A DNA stretch of 64,000 nt from Chloroflexota bacterium (lineage in GTDB: Bacteria > Chloroflexota > Anaerolineae > UBA4142 > SHND01), in assembly GCA_004295045.1 (NCBI GenBank), contig SHND01000059.1, positions 124,001 through 188,000 of the forward strand, written 5' to 3'. Under the pieces are notes generated by a model. That model did not search any database. It was given only the letters and a program-made list of their open reading frames with translations, and was not told the DNA's origin. Below are positions 60,701-64,000 of this stretch, one piece after another. The position numbers were made by a program, and so were the translations under genes. Numbering within the stretch: position 1 is the stretch's first letter; each line of letters starts with the position of its first letter.

Positions 60701-63091
60701 TCTGATTCACGGTCAATAATCAAGAGGAATCATCGAACGCTCGTGAGAGCATTACGACTCAATGGAGAACGTCTCAAAGCCGTATTTTTTCTGAATAGAG
60801 GAATCATCGAACGCTCGTGAGAGCATTACGACAAACGCTCAAAAGCGCAGGTAGCCCGCCAAAGTTCGTGATAGAGGAATCATCGAACGCTCGTGAGAGC
60901 ATTACGACCTACAGGAATTTCAATGCCACAATATTCAGTTGCCATTTCAGAGGAATCATCGAACGCTCGTGAGAGCATTACGACCCAAGTAGTGATGCTA
61001 ATTGCGCTTTCACTGCCTCTTGAGAGGAATCATCGAACGCTCGTGAGAGCATTACGACCGTTACCGCGTGCTATATGGATGCTCGTATCCATTTTCAGAG
61101 GAATCATCGAACGCTCGTGAGAGCATTACGACGAATCTACAAATATCCTGAATATACCGACGCCGATATAGAGGAATCATCGAACGCTCGTGAGAGCATT
61201 ACGACCGTCCACTTGCGAGGCGCTTTGCGGGCCGCCGTGCGATTGAGAGGAATCATCGAACGCTCGTGAGAGCATTACGACTGAGAATTGGGCGCGCTTA
61301 ACGCGCCACTTTGATTTAGAGGAATCATCGAACGCTCGTGAGAGCATTACGACTAACATTCCCACCTGCTCCCGCCGCGTAAGCGGTGAGATTAGAGGAA
61401 TCATCGAACGCTCGTGAGAGCATTACGACCTATACGATTACCGCCGTATCGGATGGCAGCGCGGTGAGAGGAATCATCGAACGCTCGTGAGAGCATTACG
61501 ACGTTTGCTTCGGCTGGACGGGCAGCGGGACTTCGGAGGTTGTAGAGGAATCATCGAACGCTCGTGAGAGCATTACGACTCCTTTGCCGCGTTCGTCGCG
61601 GCTGAATCGGTTGTTTGTCAGAGGAATCATCGAACGCTCGTGAGAGCATTACGACTTATTCCAATGCGTTTCTGCTACAGCGGGCGTCCAGAGAGGAATC
61701 ATCGAACGCTCGTGAGAGCATTACGACTTTTGTTTTGGAGGTTGGGCTATGCAGTTAGTTGAAAACAGAGAGGAATCATCGAACGCTCGTGAGAGCATTA
61801 CGACGCATGTCTGCGCCGCGCAGGTCGGCGTCGCAAAGGATTGCGAGAGGAATCATCGAACGCTCGTGAGAGCATTACGACAATTCCGCGACACCATGGG
61901 CGACTGTGGCGAAAGTCAATTAGAGGAATCATCGAACGCTCGTGAGAGCATTACGACCTAAGGTGACCGCCGCGACGACTTGTTCTATTTGCATATTGCT
62001 AGAGGAATCATCGAACGCTCGTGAGAGCATTACGACTCCAAGCAGACAAGCTCGTAATTGTCACCGCGCAGATTGAGAGGAATCATCGAACGCTCGTGAG
62101 AGCATTACGACACATAATTTCTCATTTTCCCTTCTCCTTTGCCGCACTTGGCGAGAGGAATCATCGAACGCTCGTGAGAGCATTACGACGCTGAGTACGA
62201 TTGGAGGTACTCCAACATCATCGCCGTTGCAAGAGGAATCATCGAACGCTCGTGAGAGCATTACGACGGCTTTCCGACTCGCACGCGCTGCCCAACATAC
62301 AGTCGCTGGAGAGGAATCATCGAACGCTCGTGAGAGCATTACGACTTCATCATTTGCCGCGTTTTCAAAAACCGAAACGCGTTCTAGAGGAATCATCGAA
62401 CGCTCGTGAGAGCATTACGACATCCCGTGTGTACCCCATAGGTGGTCTTGCGTGTAGGTAAAGAGGAATCATCGAACGCTCGTGAGAGCATTACGACACA
62501 GTAACGTCATGTAGAATCTTTTGTACGGCATCGCGAAGAGGAATCATCGAACGCTCGTGAGAGCATTACGACACGGGTCTATCTTGCATAAATGCAACAA
62601 TGCGCGCTTGAGAGGAATCATCGAACGCTCGTGAGAGCATTACGACCAATTTGGGTTGTCGGGACGATTTGCGATACGATAATAGAGGAATCATCGAACG
62701 CTCGTGAGAGCATTACGACAACCGTCTCGTAGTAATTAAAATTCGGGTCGCTCTTTTAGAGGAATCATCGAACGCTCGTGAGAGCATTACGACTGTTTCG
62801 GGGTAGATGTAGCACCAACCAGAGTGCATGAAGAGGAATCATCGAACGCTCGTGAGAGCATTACGACGTCGCGCCACAATCGAGACAAACGAGGGCGTAG
62901 TTATCGCAGAGGAATCATCGAACGCTCGTGAGAGCATTACGACGTCAATTCGCCGCGCTGAATCTCGCGCCCGTTGGAAAAAGAGGAATCATCGAACGCT
63001 CGTGAGAGCATTACGACACTTGCACACGCACTTCAAGCATGGGAGGATAGGGAGAAGAGGAATCATCGAACGCTCGTGAGAGCATTACGAC
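57708..63091 (+). CRISPR. CRISPR array, 72 repeats and 71 spacers, type III-A
   Basis: I counted 72 copies of a 36-bp repeat (start AGAGGAATC, end ATTACGAC) from 57708 to 63056, with spacers of 36-43 bp. The repeat has a hairpin GCTC-GTGA-GAGC followed by ATTACGAC, an 8-nt crRNA handle when read on the plus strand. All repeats read as identical except the third (57856), whose first base is G. Neither end shows a decayed repeat. Spacers at 59851-59890 and 59927-59965 are related to each other. Frames such as ESSNARESITT and VVMLSRAFDDSS are translations of the repeat and not genes. Confidence 0.99.
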
Positions 63092-63232
63092 AGTACCACA
63101 GCGCGGTCTTTCATCTATCGTTTGGTCTGACAAAGAAAAAAATCGTTTCAGTTACGATTGCGCGCGTTGCAGCTGCGGCGGGAAATGTCAGGGCGATTGA
63201 ATGTTGACCGCCCCGGAGCGAGTGGCGTAAAG

Positions 63233-63290
63233 TAAAAAAGAAAGGCGAACTCTTGCGATGCAATTCACGCATCGCCAAGTTCGCCTTTCA
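63233..63290 (-). terminator. Intrinsic terminator of the molybdoenzyme gene
   Basis: AAAGGCGAACT and GCGATGC pair with GCATCGC and AGTTCGCCTTT. On the minus strand the stem is followed by CTTTTTTTACTTT, so it ends the transcript of the gene at 63359-63994. It also separates that gene from the CRISPR array. The stretch from 63092 to 63232 holds no recognised feature. Confidence 0.8.
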
Positions 63291-63358
63291 AAAAAAATTG
63301 CTATGTTTGTGGCGGCTCTAAAGCTTGAACCGCCGGAGAGACACAAGTGCGCGCGGCA

Positions 63359-63994
63359 TTATGTCGAAAACCGCTCCTCCGTCCACGGGTCACCATGCAT
63401 GTGATACCCGTACCCTTCCCAAAAGCCCGTGCGGTCGTTGGGCATGAATTCGATGCCGCGCAGCCATTTCGCGCTTTTCCAAAAATAGAGATGCGGCAGG
63501 AGAAAACGTAACGGATAACCGTGTTCGGGTTCCAGCGGCAAGTCGTTGTATTTGTACGCGAGCATCGTTTTGTCGTCGCTCAACGTGTCTTCGAGTGGAA
63601 CGTTCGCGGTGAAACCGTATTCACTGTGGAGCATGATGAATTTCGCTTCGGGTTTCGGTTTTGCGGTTTCCATCACCCAATCCCACGGCACGCCTTGCCA
63701 TTTCGTATCGAATTTGCTCCAGCGCGTGACGCAGTGAATGTCGGTGACGACTTCCACCGTTGGTAATTTTACAAATTCGTCCCACGTCAAACGAATCGGA
63801 TTTTCCACCAGACCCCAAATTTTGAAATCCCACGTTTGCGGATCAAATTTCGGGACACTGCCATAATGCAGCACCGGAAATTTTTCCGTCAGATATTGCC
63901 CCGGCGGCAAACGCCCTTCTTTGGAATCGAACGGACGCGTCGGATGTGCTTTTTTGAGGCGCAAAACTTTGCCTAATGGATCCCAAGTTCCCAT
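63359..63994 (-). CDS. Sulfite-oxidase-like molybdopterin oxidoreductase
   Basis: The 211-residue protein has the core of the sulfite oxidase/MsrP family: LPPGQYLTEKFPVLHYGSVP, FKIWGLVENPIRLTWDEF, DIHCVTRWSKFDTKWQGVPW (Cys88 as molybdenum ligand) and GYPLRFLLPHLYFWKSAKWLRGIEF. No signal peptide is seen, so it is probably cytoplasmic, as in the short family members. ATG 63994 is 7 bp from the window edge and fits the family start, but a start further upstream cannot be excluded. It would use the molybdenum imported by the mod genes. Confidence 0.88.
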   Translation of the reverse strand: MGTWDPLGKVLRLKKAHPTRPFDSKEGRLPPGQYLTEKFPVLHYGSVPKFDPQTWDFKIWGLVENPIRLTWDEFVKLPTVEVVTDIHCVTRWSKFDTKWQGVPWDWVMETAKPKPEAKFIMLHSEYGFTANVPLEDTLSDDKTMLAYKYNDLPLEPEHGYPLRFLLPHLYFWKSAKWLRGIEFMPNDRTGFWEGYGYHMHGDPWTEERFST

Positions 63995-64000
63995 AATGAT

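Noticed and set aside
57708..63091. Many open frames across the array encoding ESSNARESITT, RNHRTLVRALR or VVMLSRAFDDSS peptides
   Set aside because: They are translations of the CRISPR repeat and spacers, with no start signals or family resemblance.
63092..63240. Possible leader on the far side of the array
   Set aside because: No promoter-like or AT-rich stretch was convincing. The handle rule favours the cas2 side, although this is not settled.

Overview
This looks like a chromosomal segment of a Chloroflexota bacterium, probably from the Anaerolineae. That is an inference from several features: lipoproteins whose LAAC-type lipobox is followed by Pro/Thr-rich linkers, MacAB-like and MoxR-DUF58-VWA modules, a Csx15-containing type III CRISPR locus, and moderately high GC with strong GCG usage. 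No rRNA, tRNA or insertion sequence was recognised. Gene density is high and most genes sit in short operons. Many gaps hold short hairpins built from repeated 6-9 bp words.

Layout. 1-3.4 kb (minus): the Gfo/Idh/MocA dehydrogenase (cut by the left edge), an epimerase-like TIM barrel and a VWA lipoprotein. 3.5-13.6 kb (plus): an HTH-membrane protein, then an alpha-glucoside/trehalose-type operon: a LacI regulator with a clear promoter and operator, an ABC solute-binding lipoprotein made of two almost identical tandem copies, two permeases (the second with a c-type cytochrome domain inside its first outer loop), an M20 peptidase and a trehalose-synthase-like GH13 enzyme. 13.6-15.6 kb (minus): two CopC-type copper lipoproteins and a broken third copy. 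15.9-20 kb (plus): an HtrA-like protease and a MoxR/DUF58/BatA cluster. 20-25.4 kb: a NarL-type two-component system, a flavodoxin-like protein, a lone receiver and a frameshifted NTF2-like gene. 25.5-33.3 kb (plus): a MacA/MacB exporter, a TolB-like propeller, a GH99-like protein with an SH3b tail, and a lipoprotein. 33.4-38.1 kb (plus): a PadR-controlled molybdate uptake cluster (two ModA-type proteins, ModB, ModC, Mop). Then come RqcH and, on the minus strand, two related membrane proteins, a methyltransferase and a DUF5658 gene preceded by a structured leader.

45-63.1 kb is a type III-A CRISPR-Cas island. Two divergent accessory genes lead it: a P-loop ATPase fused to two Csx3-like segments, and an NE0113-type CARF domain fused to a LuxR HTH. 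They are followed by cas10/csm1, csm2, csm3, csm4, csm5, a Csx1-type CARF-HEPN ribonuclease, csx15, cas6, cas1, cas2 and an array of 72 repeats and 71 spacers. Cas10 keeps HD and GGDD, so it probably makes cyclic oligoadenylate. Csx1 would be the killing or dormancy effector, the CARF-LuxR protein a transcriptional read-out, and the Csx3-ATPase a possible ring nuclease or sensor. A sulfite-oxidase-like molybdoenzyme closes the window on the minus strand.

The main candidates for something new are the cytochrome-bearing sugar permease, the two-gene cyclic-oligoadenylate accessory pair, the structured RNA ahead of the DUF5658 gene, and the word-hairpin family, which has also entered coding sequence. 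All calls were made by reading the sequence. No database search or structure prediction was run.
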